Assembly: GCA_963971405.1 (NCBI GenBank) | Contig: OZ020486.1 | Span: forward strand, 21,847,419 to 21,911,418 | Origin: Psococerastis gibbosa | Taxonomy: Eukaryota; Arthropoda; Insecta; Psocodea; Psocidae | Direction: 5' to 3' | DNA length: 64,000 nt | Shown here: piece after piece, positions 36,358 through 47,957 of the stretch | Layout of the letters: every line of letters starts with the position of its first letter | How positions within the stretch are numbered: the first letter of the stretch is position 1 | Notes under the pieces: model-generated | What the model was told of the DNA's origin: nothing | Databases searched by the model: none | Seen by the model: only the letters and a program-made list of their open reading frames with translations | Translations under genes and position numbers: made by a program

Positions 36358-39300
36358 TTAGAGTGTAGTCACTGCTGTATTAATACGATGGCGCTTTCTA
36401 GCACTGAAAATCGTACTTATCGGATTAATAACATTCATGACCTGAAATCTATAATGCCGAATTCAGATGAATAGCTGACTTATGAGGTTTTTTTGGTTTA
36501 AAAACTTGTTACATTTGAAACTGTAACATTTATTGTAGGCACTTTCAGTTTTTTTGGTGTTTCATATTAGAAGTAACAAAAAGAAACCTGGAACTAACCT
36601 TACAGACTACCTACTCAACAGCTGGCTAAAAATACATAGACCTACAGTTGGCTTATAGCCTAATCATTGAGAAATGTTATCGTATATAAACTGTTTTAGC
36701 TGGAGACGATGATGAAATGAACGTTTCACATACCGTATTTACCCACAGAGAATTTCATTGACATGCTGCCTACGGATAATACACTTCAACAGTAAATAAT
36801 TAAATGTATTAATTTGGAGAATAAGAAAGTCGTGCCTGATACAATGTCGCTAGTCTTCCGCTCCTTACCGTAGGAAAATCAAGCTTTTAGCAGGTTGTTG
36901 AAATTCGCCAAACTTTGTAGAATTACTCCTTTGTATAGTCCACGCAAAATGAGAAAAGTATGGACATGGAATGTTTTGATCCTGTGCAACACTAAAAATA
37001 TTCTTTGCACAATTTTTGTTATGTCTTATTGCATTCAATGCAACATAGTAACACAAAATGGTGCAAGGAATATTTTTAGTGTTGCACAGGATCAAAACAT
37101 TCCATGTCCATACTTTTCTCATTTTGCGTGGACTATACAAAGGAGTAATTCTACAAAGTTTGGCGAATTTCAACAACCTGCTAAAAGCTTGACTTTCCTA
37201 CGGTAAGGAGCGGAAGACTAGCGACATTATATCAGGCACGACTTTCTTATTCTCCAAATTAATACATTTAATTATTTACTGTTGAAGTGTATTATACGTA
37301 GGCAGCATGCCAATGAAATTCTCTGTGGGTAAATACGGTACGGTGGACTATACAAATTATTACTTCAAATATTTTATTACAATTATAAATAATTAATTGT
37401 TTTATACAAGTCGGTTTTACTATGCTACATATTGTGGTACCAGTTCGAGGATCTACCTAAAGGTTATTGCTTTCCAATTTATACGTAGTATAAGGAAAGC
37501 TTTGTGACGGTCGAAATTTTCGATTCCGAGATTTCAACGGATTTACACGTTTTAAGGTCCCAGGAACCCAAAAAAGTGGTTTTTACGAAATGTCAGTCTG
37601 TCTGTCGTTCTGTCTGTTTGTCTGTCTGTCTGTTTGTCTGTCTGTCTATCTGTCTGTCTGTGCGTCGATTTCCGGACAAACTACTCGGTCGATTTTGATG
37701 AAATTCGGCATGTAGGTTCACAAAAATCATATCTTGGAATTTTTATTTTATTTTGGGCTAACTTAATTTGGGGGGGTTTTATTCCCAAAAAACTCAAAAA
37801 AACGTCTAAAAAAATTATTTTTCAAAAACGGCTCGAACGATTTCTTTTAAATTCACATATATTATAGTCGTTATTAATGTTAACGAAATGGGGGGGGGGG
37901 TCGCTTGCCCCTTGATAGGTTGCTTTTTGGGGTAAAAAATTAAAAATAACTAAATTTTAATGAAAAATGACTAAAAAATAATTTTTCTGCGAAACCTTTC
38001 TATCGATGATTTTTACCTTCAGGCATGTTTTAGGTGTTAAAATGAGTAACGAAACCGGACAGGTTGCTTTCCCAGAAAAGCATTTGGTTTTGTAAAAAAA
38101 AATGTTTTTTTGAAAAAATGATAGAAAATTCACGCTCAAATGCATTGCGTGCCCTGCCAGTATTGCTGTGTGGTAATGTGTCTGACCTATCTAGAATTTA
38201 CCTCAGCTCCAGTGACGTCAGGTGGACAACCCCCCCCCCCCCCGAGATATCGGAAATTTAACCATAGGAAAATTATTTACCATGAAATTACTCATTTTCT
38301 CTATCTACTAATTTTGATAATTTGGAAAGCATGTTCGAGTAAACTCGGACCGGTTCTTTCAAATGAAATCAGACACTACTGTTTACAAAAACAGTGGACT
38401 AGGTGTATCCTCCTTCCTTAAACCGGAATTTCCCACAATACAGTATATTAACACACGCCTTTCCTTGCTGGATAAGTCTCCAATGTGAAAACCTTGACCC
38501 CCCATCACTGCCACATGCTTTCTCCTTCAAACCTTATATTAATCGCACATCTTCATTCACACGCGTATTTTATAGCATCAACGTCACGTTAACAGGCCAA
38601 GGGCCAGTGACTACCAGCCAAGGTAACAATAATGCTTTATTGTCAGAGGATCAACAACTAAACATACACGAGTGCGAGTATTAAAGGTTTAAGGGGGGGG
38701 CGAGGTACGGCATGTATACAAGGCCGTAGCTAAGAATTTCGTTTGGGGGGGGGGGGGGGTTCAGAAAGAAATTTCATTGGATATTACATAGTAATTTTTA
38801 TTTTTTCCTTCCAAAATCCGATTCTATATAGTGTCAAGCCATTTCATTTCAGGGGGGGGGGGGTTGACCCCCCATGAACCCCCCTGGCTACGGTCTTGCA
38901 TATACATGCTGAATCCTCCGTTTAATTCCAATAACGCTAATTTCACATAGTATGCATGTCACGAACTCTAAATAAGTTCAACTGAAACAGTTTAGGGCTC
39001 AACCAAACTTGTTCATGCCAGTATCATTAAAATAATTACGACACCATGCAAACGTGGCCAAGTACGGTGAGAAAATTCCAACGTCGACTATACTGGTATC
39101 ATTAATGCAGGTAAGGTACCTTGAAAAAGAGTACCTCCGCCAATTCGAGATTCGGGACAATTTGCATAGTTTGAGGGCAAGCAATTAACTTAGCCGATGG
39201 ATGGCTGCAAAAGGACGGACAAAGAGAAACGTTATATATTTTTTTTATTCTAGCGTCTCATTTTCTCGTATTATCATTAATGAGAATGTACCTGATTGCT

Positions 39301-42300
39301 TCCAGCCTCAAGGTATCGCTAATAATAAATTAACTTAAAACCCCGAATTAGGCGACCAATTTATGTGTAGAATTGCGCGGAACGATATGCTTCATTGAAG
39401 TAAGTTAAGTTATACTTATTTTTAATACATTCCTCTTAAAATCTTATATATTGAATGAATTGTTAGGTACGGTATTGACTATTTAGCCCATGTATGTATA
39501 TGATGAAAATGGCGTTAATAACACTATGATTAACTGTCCCCCGATGCTTAACAGAAAAGTTTATACCCTGCGCAGTGAGTCTTTGATAGTGTTGATATAG
39601 ACGGCACAAATTCCGAGGTAAGCGGCCGTGCCGAAACCGAAAACGCAGTGGCTGCAATAAATAACAGGCAATTCTGGAGATTTTTTCATGTACCTTTGCA
39701 TTCAGACAGTAATAGGTACTTGTTTCTCATTGTTCGGTAACGAAATAAACTCACATACATTTACACAATTAATACACTTATTGCATCCCAAATAAATGGG
39801 ATGATAGAAAAATGTAGGGTACAGAGTAACTGAGGCTTGTCATTTGTAACTGTCTGTAAAAGGTGGCTATTATTTGAATTCGCTCAGTTTGATATAATGC
39901 AATGAAGTCTCAAAAGAATGTTGCCGAGCTGTTGAAATACGAGTAGTATTCTACTTCCATTAATTTCATAAACGGCAGTAGAAACAACTCAAGTATGACG
40001 GATAATGCAAGATAACCTTGTTGATTACCTCTTTTGTGTATATTGTGTTGTTTAGGATTTTTGTACTAGGATATAAACGTATGACAACATACCGTGCAGT
40101 CCTGGCTAAACGTTGGAACGATGGAGGTCCATAGAGAAAGGCTTGGTAAGCAGTTTCAGCAAAGTCCAGACTGGGAATCTTAGCTCTCCTACAAAGAACA
40201 TGTGAACCATCCACCTGTAAAATAAAATTGTTTAAACAATATGTTCTCGTAGTGCAACTGAAATCTTGTTAGTTAACTACTGTGCAGCCATTAACATAAC
40301 CGTAGGACAACACGTGTAATCCATATCAGCTATATCCCCACCTGCTTTCAGCCTTCCGCTAGACTTACAGGCTTTTCAGGGATTTTTCCACGAGATTTTC
40401 GCTACTTTTCATACAGGAAGCTATTTTTTACACCAACAATGAAACTAATTAAAGCCCATTATTTGCGGATTTTCGAAAGTGACGGTAGGATCTTGAAGAG
40501 TTCATTATGATTTGTGATGCCTAAAATTAAGTTTTAATTTATTGAATAAACCGCATCGGATCTAGTATTAATATACCTCATGTAGCCTATGTTCGAGTTT
40601 ATATCATGTTGGTATTGAGATTTTTATTATTGAAACGCAATAAATTTAATAATACAATAGATGGGTTTCAAAAACAATCTTGAGCATTTAGTTAAAATTA
40701 AGGTTACGCGGCTTTTTAAAAGTAACTCAAACCAAGGTCGTAGGATGGAATTTTTGTTGGAGGGGAGGGGTCAGCATCTTCTACAAACGTATTATCAAAT
40801 GCTAGAATTCGGCTTGAAGAACCTATTCAGCTCGTTTTTTGCATTATAAGTAATATGTACTGTGTCTGCTGACAGTGTAATAGGTAGGTAGTCCAAAATT
40901 CAAGTAATCTACAAGAACATTAAGACAAGATTGCATTGGTACAGCCAATTATTTAATATTACAATGCTATTTGGGATAGACTAGCAGAGGCCTCATGTGA
41001 AGTTATATTCGCACAACTTGCTGTTTCAAACAATACATATATAATATATTTTTGAAGTATTTATTTATTTATATGGAATCACCATTAACCGTTCAAATTC
41101 ACGGTATACCAATGACGGTATTCTAATGATGTACCATGCATGATGTTGACAGACAGCTCGTTGAACGTGCTAGCATTGATATTATGCTTAAACAAACTCT
41201 TTAAGCTCTCACTAGGAACTTCATGGCTGCACGTCATTGTCTTCCTACGGATCTTAACAAGTATTTTATTTACTCAGTGGCTCGGTATTAATCTCAGCCA
41301 CAGTAGTTTGCGCAGCGTATAGGGGAATAAAGAAGCAATAAAAATTACAAGTTAAATAACGCTGCGACTGCTGAGAAATCTTTGAACTAACCAAGTGGTG
41401 TTCCTCAACCTCAATTTGTGAGACTAAAGGTGGCGACAACTTTGCATCATCATAATAAGTTAGTTTCAGTCAATTGTAACTAATACAATAAATACGAATG
41501 GAGAGCCCTATATAGTAAGTGGAATTCATTTTCAATAAGTTTTTATTTTCCAATATTAGGGGAGGTTTCGTGTATTTCCGATTATCGGCTAATTTTGTTA
41601 TTGCTTTCCAATTTATACGTAGTATAAGGAAAGTTTTGTGACGGTCAAAAATTTCGTTTCCGAGGTTTCCACGGATTTACACATTTTGAGGTCCCAGGAA
41701 CAAAAAAAAAAGTGGTTTTTACGAAATATCTGTGTGTCTGTCTGTCGCCTTGTCGCTCTGTCTGTCGCTCTGTCTGTTCATCGATTTCCGGACAAACTAC
41801 TTTGTGGATTTGGATGAAATTTGGCTTATAGGTTCACAAAAATCATGCCTCGGGATCATTATTTTATTTGGGGCTAACTCAATTTTGGGGGGTTTTGTTT
41901 TCAAAAAACTTCAATAAAACGTCTAAAAAAATTATTTCTCAAAAACGGCTCCAACGATTTCTTTTAAATTCACATATTATATTGTATTCGATATTAATGT
42001 TAATAAAACGCGGTGGGTCGCTTGCCCCTTGATAGTTTTGTTCTGGGGTAAAAAAATTAAAAAATGTCATTTTTCATGAAAAATGACTAAAAAATAATTT
42101 TGCTGCGGAACCGTTCTATCTATGATTTCTACCTTCAGGTATGTTTTTGGTGTTAAATAGAGTAACAAAACCAGGTTGCTTTCTCAAAAAGTATTTGGTT
42201 TCAAAAAATTACTTTTTAAGAAATTCACTCTCCAATAAATGTCTGCCCGTTCCACAATATGCAGTGCCATCTATTAATTCAGTGCTTCAGGAAAATGGCC

Positions 42301-44613
42301 GTAGCCAGAGGGGCGTCAAATGGACCCCCCCCCCCTGGGGGTTCTTAAATTTAACCATAGGGAACTTATTTACTATGAAAAAACTCATTATCTCTATCTA
42401 CTAATTGATAAATTGGAAAGCATGTTTGAGTATACTCGGACCGGTTCTTTCAACATTGCTTCTCTAAGTTACTGGACGTGCTTATTAATTTGTGACACAC
42501 ATGAGAATAATCTGACAAGTGCTGCGGTTTAAAGTTTATATATGTATTTTAGTACCTTTTTTGTGGAGGTTTCAGTGATAAGGGATTACTATTCCTAAAG
42601 GAGTCAACTAAGGTACGGTATTTAATGGAGTTAGTGCCATAATAAATGCTCACAACTGAGTTAACATTTGAAGTTTGCATTTGCTTGGAGTGAAGGTTAA
42701 GATTTAACGATCAGCAAACAAGACAGCAAATCAGCAAATAGCGACCCAGTCATTTGTACTGTAAATACAGCATACCTCTGAATATTATAGCATTAGCCTC
42801 CTGTTTTCCAAAATAAAATATAATAGGCACAGTAAAGCAGCTTGGCAGCAGTTGTAAGTCCTTAGAAGCATTGGGTGTTCGCAGTTTAACCATCACTATC
42901 ATTGTAGTTATCTTATTGCTTAAATTATGCATCAAATACACCGACTTACCAAAAGTTGTACGCAGTGTGTGCAGACATAACCAATAATTATAGTCATGAT
43001 CATACTAAATGTAAGGCCGCCGTGTTTAAAAGCCATCGGCATTGCAAGAATGCCGGACCCAAGACTGCTTTTGAGGAGATGAGCAAGTGCTCCCACGTCA
43101 CTGAAATAAATTACTGAATTTGAATTGGGTGTGCTACGACTATGGCTACAATGTAGGTAAAGGAAAATTGAAAGCAGTAGCCTGCACAGGCTGCTACGAT
43201 GCATCGTATATTGGCTTGTATATCGCACTCAAGATTAATAATTTCCATGCAACCTTGTCATCCTGAAGGTGGCCACAGGGCACTATTTTCTGCAACAACA
43301 TCTGCACAAAATCGTGGTGGTCGACAGCCCAATGTGCCCCTGTGCTCGGTGGAGGAAGGCACTACAGATCACCTGACCCACTGCCCTGCCCTACACGAAA
43401 TTAAACATAGTGACGAATACTGAGACATAGTAAGTATTGGTACCTACCTTGTGGGTTTGTCGACCTTCCTGTGTGCAAAAGGGTCATATTCACCTAAAGC
43501 TTCCTCACTTTTTGATAGTTGAACTGGTGACAACTGTGCTCTGAAAATACAAGAAAACCAACCTTTTTACTTTATTATCATCAGGTATGCTTCTAACTGG
43601 CAATGCAGTGACATGATCAGGTATTATAGACCTAAATAGATTTTTTTACTGATCATATACATTTTTTCATTTAATTCTATATGAATTACAAGACAATAGC
43701 TTTATAAATCAGTCCATTGTTTAATGTTGTTTAAAGAGAGTTTTGAAACACACAGATTAATGCCTATTTATTTTTAAATTATGTATAGAAATACAAAACA
43801 ATAATAGACAGGAAAAAGTGTCTTGGGATAGTCTAGAAACAGCAACGCAAGGGTTGGTCATGAAACTTATATGTTACTGCATAAATACATATTGCGATTT
43901 TGTCTTCAATCATTTTCAATAGTGTACCACTTATAACGTAAGTGCCTACTTAAATATCAATGATTCCACTTGCATTTGAAATCTCTGATTACAAATTATT
44001 GCAACACTTAAATAATGCGTAGGTTATTATATACCTATCGTAATTATTGAAATCGAGCTTCATTGCCATGTTACAATCATTTATCTACATTTACAATTAA
44101 ATGGAGAATGAACAATAGAAAAGCTATAAAAGCAGCCTTATCATTTTAAAACTGTAATATACTCGTATATATGCGGTAGGTAGCCTATATAATGCATTAT
44201 TGTACTCTTGTCTAAATAAACGATTTTTCATTTCATTTCATTTCAAGCGTTGTGAAAGAATGAAACACCATACACACGCCAATGCCGATTTCAACATTAT
44301 CACATTCAAACCAAAATTAAGGTTTATAGGATCGAGGGCTGAAATTATGATAAATGTATGAGTTTTATCTTTTTTTTTTCTTCAAAATTCTGGATTCCTT
44401 TTTGTAGTTTTGAAGTGATTGTTGGAAACAATATCAATAGAGTTCACCATGAATCGACTAATTATTGTCAAGCATCTGTATTTTATTACTTATAGATCGA
44501 AATCGCAAGAATCTTGGTACGGCATGTGTTTTTATAGCCTACGTCAGTACTTACGTTGACGAGAAATTTTCCATGGCCATGGAACTGCCATTTTTTGAAC
44601 TAGACTCCTCCAT
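27513..44613 (-). CDS. SLC36/PAT-type proton-coupled amino acid transporter with alternative TM exons
   Basis: Coding exons on the minus strand: 44613-44555, 43540-43448, 43100-42950, 40214-40093, one of three cassettes (39651-39567, 33732-33648, 32927-32843), 30200-29913, 29657-29479, 28954-28785 and 27754-27513. With any single cassette the frame is open for 462 aa. Family signatures are clear: a short cytosolic N-terminus, 'HLLKSSLGSGILAMPMAFK' opening TM1, 'GYVCTHCV' in TM2, 'CRR.KIPSLDFAETA' in the following loop, 'GVLNIGMSVVVLLYALIGFFGYL' and 'FFTYALQIYIPTEI' in later helices, and a hydrophobic last exon. About eleven membrane helices are expected. PAT proteins (path/CG1139-like in flies) carry small neutral amino acids with protons across plasma or lysosomal membranes. 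The exon just upstream of the ATG has an acceptor, so the 5' end lies further upstream, not found. Confidence 0.93.
28079..28430. repeat. Inverted repeat with 33-bp arms
   Basis: The arm at 28081-28113 ('gcattagaagaaatatttct' onward) is complementary to about 28395-28428. A LINE-like 3' end (28250-28312, same text as 4205-4266) sits between the arms. It lies in an intron of the transporter. Confidence 0.75.
30838..31325. repeat. G-run dispersed element, copy near 31 kb
   Basis: Starts 'gcccgtagccagg' and ends 'ctcggctacggcc', inverted relatives of each other, with several G-runs and three internal blocks resembling window positions 105-250. It belongs to the same broad family as 38721 and 54806. 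Confidence 0.6.
31760..31901. repeat. Fold-back element, GTGGTAGCAGACAT family, copy 4
   Basis: Short hairpin between the third alternative exon and the common exon at 30200. The ends are 'aggtggggtttccaca' and 'tgtggaaaccccgcct'. The arms contain 'tttagcagacattaaagac' and 'tctgctaccacgtc'. Close kin of copy 3. Confidence 0.85.
32843..32927 (-). other. Alternative exon 5C of SLC36 gene (85 nt)
   Basis: Bounded by a 'tttccag' acceptor and a GTAACA donor. It completes the split Arg codon as CGT and encodes 28 residues, 'ITIRASLVTAYFGACGVY...' ending Gln-Lys. The GxC-GVY core matches the 'GFCCVY'-like TM3 of SLC36 proteins best of the three. Same length and phase as 5A and 5B. Confidence 0.85.
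33182..33330. repeat. Dispersed repeat shared with 14040-14275
   Basis: Second copy of the 'gaaactggcc..aacgacataagaatgctga' repeat, in the intron between alternative exons 5B and 5C. The frames over it on the minus strand are not coding. Confidence 0.55.
33648..33732 (-). other. Alternative exon 5B of SLC36 gene (85 nt)
   Basis: Bounded by an 'ttgcag' acceptor and a GTAAAT donor. The Arg codon is completed as CGA. The 28 residues include 'LILTIFAGNAVY' and end Lys-Lys. The usual small/Cys motif before VY is Gly-Asn-Ala here, unlike 5A and 5C. Same length and phase. Confidence 0.85.
36320..36354. repeat. (AT)n microsatellite
   Basis: About 17 uninterrupted TA units in a transporter intron. 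The adjacent Ile-Tyr frame is an artefact. Confidence 0.97.
36731..37340. mobile_element. 610-bp near-perfect palindrome (TA-flanked fold-back element)
   Basis: The left arm from 36733 and the right arm to 37338 are reverse complements with few differences over about 290 bp each, meeting around 37035. The ends are CCGTATTTACCC and GGGTAAATACGG, each directly flanked by TA, which fits a Tc1/mariner-type TA target. Mirrored 103-residue frames on the two strands are a by-product of the palindrome, not a gene. It lies in the intron between alternative exons 5A and 5B of the transporter. If transcribed it would form a long, nearly perfect RNA hairpin. Confidence 0.9.
37466..38359 (+). repeat. CTGT-containing ~0.9-kb element, copy 2 (full)
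   Basis: From TTGCTTTCCAATTTATACG to the CGGACCGGTTCTTT end. It has a TCTG/GTCT microsatellite at about 37600-37670, a conserved 'ttccggacaaactactcggtcg' block after it, and a G-run. A second 'ataaattggaaagcatg' near the far end is inverted to the start. Various short frames, none conserved across copies as protein. Confidence 0.85.
38721..38898. repeat. G-run element with 'GGC(C)GTAGC' inverted ends
   Basis: Starts 'aaggccgtagctaag' and ends 'ctggctacggtcttg', with two internal runs of ten or more G. Same type as 54806-54994. Confidence 0.65.
39567..39651 (-). other. Alternative exon 5A of SLC36 gene (85 nt)
   Basis: Bounded by a 'ttgcag' acceptor and a GTATAA donor. The Arg codon is completed as CGC. 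The 28 residues include 'FGTAAYLGICAVYINTI' and end Arg-Arg. Most divergent of the three at the N-side of the helix. Same length and phase as 5B and 5C. Confidence 0.85.
41601..42450 (+). repeat. CTGT-containing element, copy 3
   Basis: Forward copy with both termini. It has a shortened CTGT/CGCT microsatellite at about 41733-41780 and the same body order as copies 2 and 4. It lies in the transporter intron between exons 3 and 4. Confidence 0.85.
43250..43420 (+). pseudogene. Degenerate non-LTR retrotransposon C-terminal zinc-knuckle fragment
   Basis: The plus frame contains 'PLCSVEEGTTDHLTHCPAL', the C-x9-H-x3/4-C part of the CCHC-like motif (usually CPLC...H...C) found near the C-terminus of R1/I/Jockey-type reverse transcriptase ORFs. 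The first Cys of the motif is missing and the frame stops soon after. It is antisense within a transporter intron. Confidence 0.55.
44180..44246 (+). repeat. Probable LINE 3' end with ATTTC tail
   Basis: AATAAA followed by 'cgatttttcatttcatttca', resembling the ends at 4205-4266 and 28250-28312. It could be the 3' end of the element whose fragment lies at 43250-43420. Confidence 0.45.
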
Positions 44614-44999
44614 GTTCTGAAACAAAAATGGAAAAATTAATATTTCATTTTCAATTTTTTTAGAAAAGGTTAGATATGATTTAGGGCGATGGACATTTTT
44701 GATGCATACCTAAGTATATTCATATTTACAAAACAGTTAATAGAATTAGAATGGAGCAATATTAACCAAAAAGAAAATATTGTGATGATTATACTGAATA
44801 GGCATATATTATAATCTATAACGAAATAAGAATATATAAAAAGCCATGCAATCAAAGCTGCTGCCCCAAGCCCCCACTGTCCCATGCCTTGGGTTATCAA
44901 TTCAGAACGGTGCATAAGGACAAAAGAGCTAAACCTGCGAGTGAGCTGATTTGTATTGTATAACTGTTACATACATAACTTTTAAAATGCATTAGTTTT

Positions 45000-45205
45000 T
45001 TTTTAGTTTTTTTATTTTTTTTTTTTTTTTTTTTTTTTAAGGGTAATCGTATACAATTAATTTAATGAATGTATCCGATTGACCTCTTCAGTCGCCTCTG
45101 TAGGTTAGTACCCGTGTTGAGATACGACACGTCTCCGATCGCATGGCGTGTAAGGACTCGCAAAAGTGCAAGCACGCTACCACCTGGCCATCGAAGTCGA
45201 TTGTG
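45000..45205 (-). repeat. SINE-like family B, copy 2
   Basis: A long T-run (45000-45038, the tail read in reverse) is followed by 'aatgtatccgattgacctct' and 'gacacgtctccgatcgcatgg', ending 'cgctaccacctggccatcg'. It lies 390 bp upstream of the transporter start codon. Confidence 0.75.
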
Positions 45206-46289
45206 TCAACTTACAGTAGGCTACACTAGTAAGATATATTGCACACTTATTTTAGAACTGACTTTGGTTGTGACTCTTATATTATCGTATTTCCTTTTTC
45301 TGCATAGAGCGAAGTCAAAATTTGTCCAACTTCCTAATAGATTTCCTATGCAACCTTCATGCACATCAGAAAGTTCCAGCAACAATTTGCCAAATTAATA
45401 ATCGCCTGCCATTTTTATTTACGGCATGTCGGAATCACAATGTCTTCATGAGAATTATGGGGCACTGCTGGTGTAATCGTCGAAGCTCTTAACTATACAA
45501 AGCAATGTTTAAATATTTGCATGGGTATAATAGAGTTTGATTCTACAATAGTTGTTAACTCCGGCCTTGTAAAGAGAGACTGAGATAATTAGAAAAGCTG
45601 GTACTGAGACACTAACTTATATTGGCAAGCATTGTTATCCTCAGGCTCATTTCATGCACTTTGCTGCTATCACATAATGCATGATCTTGAATTAGTTTTG
45701 GTTTAGTTTTCATTTATCACGCTATAAACCGCTACTACCTACTGCACTACAATATCCCAAAGCGCTGTTTTTTCCTCTCATTCAAATCCTATTCAGACCT
45801 CCAAATCAGACAAACAAAACGCAGCAGTTTGCTGATGTCGGCCACATTTGTCATCAGTAATACCGTAGCATTTTCAAATTATTATTAGTACACTTCCAAG
45901 TTCGTTCATAATGTACAGTATTGTACTGTTTTAAAAATTATCTTTAGTATATGGTAAATTCACGCCGATTCTGATTTTTCAATGAAAATACATCGTTCAA
46001 ATTAAACAAGTACTTTTACTGGACTATAGGCAACATTAAATAAAGAACCAGTACGAGTGAACTCGTGCTTCCTTATTAATCAATTGGTATAGGTATGAAC
46101 AGATAATTAGAGCAGTTCAATGGTAAATAATTGTTCTAGGATTAAATTTTGGTTGCATTGACTGAGTTGATCGATGGGGCGATAGCATAGTCAAGAACGG
46201 GCATACTAATATATTACAACACAGTAATAATGGCAGCGAATGCAATGTGTTGGGGCATGAATTATTCATAATTTCTTTTCGATTTTTTT

Positions 46290-46438
46290 TTGTTCTATAA
46301 ATAGGCCAGCCAAGCGGAGTTACGGTTATAAAACCCTCTCTTACACTCAACCAATAAGGCCCGGGACCGCTTGCTTCACATGTCCTCTGAAGCAGGGCCA
46401 CAATATGTAGTAACATAAGTGTAAGATTCGAACAAAGG
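46290..46438 (-). repeat. SINE family A, copy 5 (5'-truncated)
   Basis: Body sequence 'agcggagttacggttataaa', 'ggcccgggaccgcttgcttca'. The tRNA head is incomplete. Overlapping minus frames are not coding. Confidence 0.7.
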
Positions 46439-46990
46439 AACCGAAAAAGGAAGCGTTTCCAGGTTCCAGGGTTCCGATATAAAAAACGAAAATAGCAGCA
46501 AATAGAAAACAAATGAGCCATTCAACAGACAGGGTTGACAACAAAATCCGGCGCAGTAAGTTTCTGCGCACTTGACTCGCAATCTAAATAGCTTAATTTT
46601 GACTGTATTAGGCTTACGGTGGTAACCGCCCGCTTACATGAGGAAACTACCACGAAATTGTTGATTGTCAGGGCCGCTAATGGCGAGAAAATAGTCCTGT
46701 AAGATTGTTTAGGGAGGTATTTACAGTATATATTAGAATTGAAAAGTTGTGTATTGTGCTTGTTCTTACACTATTTCCGAACGACCTCGAATTTTTTCGG
46801 CTGGGTTTCTACGGTAGGCTAATGTTTTATTTCACTGGCAAATTATTTTTATTAACAGCTAGTGGACCCGGACAAAATTCGTATAGCCTAATCCCCTGTT
46901 CGGTTTGTTTACTTTTTGATTTGTTTACATTGATTTCATGTGTTTAATTCAATTAAATTTACAATATATATTTATAAATGTTTTGGTCCA

Positions 46991-47151
46991 GCAGGCTGAT
47001 CATGGCGATTATAATACCGGGGTTTATTTAATCCCCTGATGTTAAAAATGTAAACAAGATAAGTTTATAATGGAAAGTGCTATTCAAAATTTGTTTGTTT
47101 ACAGTTTTAATCCCAGGAGTAAGTTAATACCAATCGCCATGATCAGCCTGC
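46991..47151. repeat. MITE family E, copy 2
   Basis: The ends 'gcaggctgatcatggcgatt' and 'aatcgccatgatcagcctgc' are perfect inverted repeats. The interior matches 13690-13861 in reverse orientation. Confidence 0.85.
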
Positions 47152-47957
47152 AGGTACCCTCAGGAGTATCACCAAACACCCCACGAAAGTTGCACCACAA
47201 TCTGATCTGTGGTTTCGGAGTGTATTGCTAACAAACATTTACAATTGATTTTTATATATTGCCTACTTTGCACTGTATATGTATACTATATATATTTACT
47301 ATAGATTTATGAACTTAAGTTTAGAGTGAAAAACTTACTCAGGTATGACGAGGTTGGCGGTCCAGTTCAAAGTAAACCAGTTTTCACATGTAGCTCATTA
47401 GTTATTACTTAAATGGAGAGCAGTGATAAGGGTGACACGTGAGATTTTGCAAAGCTTTGTTCTTACACTTCAAATCACGGACTTTATGATTAGATGAATG
47501 ACTATGATGGATTTTTACAATCGCAGGGCGTGGGTCACCATGGCATTGTGTAGGAATTTGAAAAGGAATGAGTCGTCCACATTTTTTTAATATTTTGACC
47601 TGTTTGTCCTACCAGAGAAGAATAAAGTGAAGTAACGATGAATAATAATTAAATTTTATGACACCAACCAAGTGATGTGTTTTAAAATTAATGAAATGCT
47701 CCACGCTGTTGTTTTCTGCCGTGGTACGTATAACCATAGTTTTATCCGGATTGTTTCTAAATAATATGCTTTAAAATAGCTTTAACTCTTTTGACCAAAA
47801 AGAAAACTGAATTTAGCAATATTGTAATTAACACCATTTTGATGCATATACAGTATAAGTATATTCTAAATTATATATTCGTCCCGTTTTCATTCAGTAT
47901 ATTTCGTAAAAAATAAAGGCTTGGGACCCCAAAATATCCCATTTTCCAAAAGAGAAT

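Noticed and set aside
36865..37206. Two almost identical 103-residue proteins on opposite strands
   Set aside because: They are mirror images produced by the palindrome; the same DNA read from either arm. No start context, splice signals or known domain.
37504..37867. Cys/Val/Leu repeat protein frames with flanking text
   Set aside because: Translation of the CTGT tract in a dispersed element; the frame is not kept in the other three copies.
46347..46582. Hydrophobic minus-strand frames resembling membrane proteins
   Set aside because: They overlap a SINE family A copy and AT-rich DNA; no start context and no family similarity.
47335..47400. Possible 5' untranslated exon of the first SLC36 gene on the minus strand (a GTAAGT donor at the end of a GC-richer stretch)
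   Set aside because: Only a donor-like match is seen; no promoter or transcript evidence, so it is not annotated.
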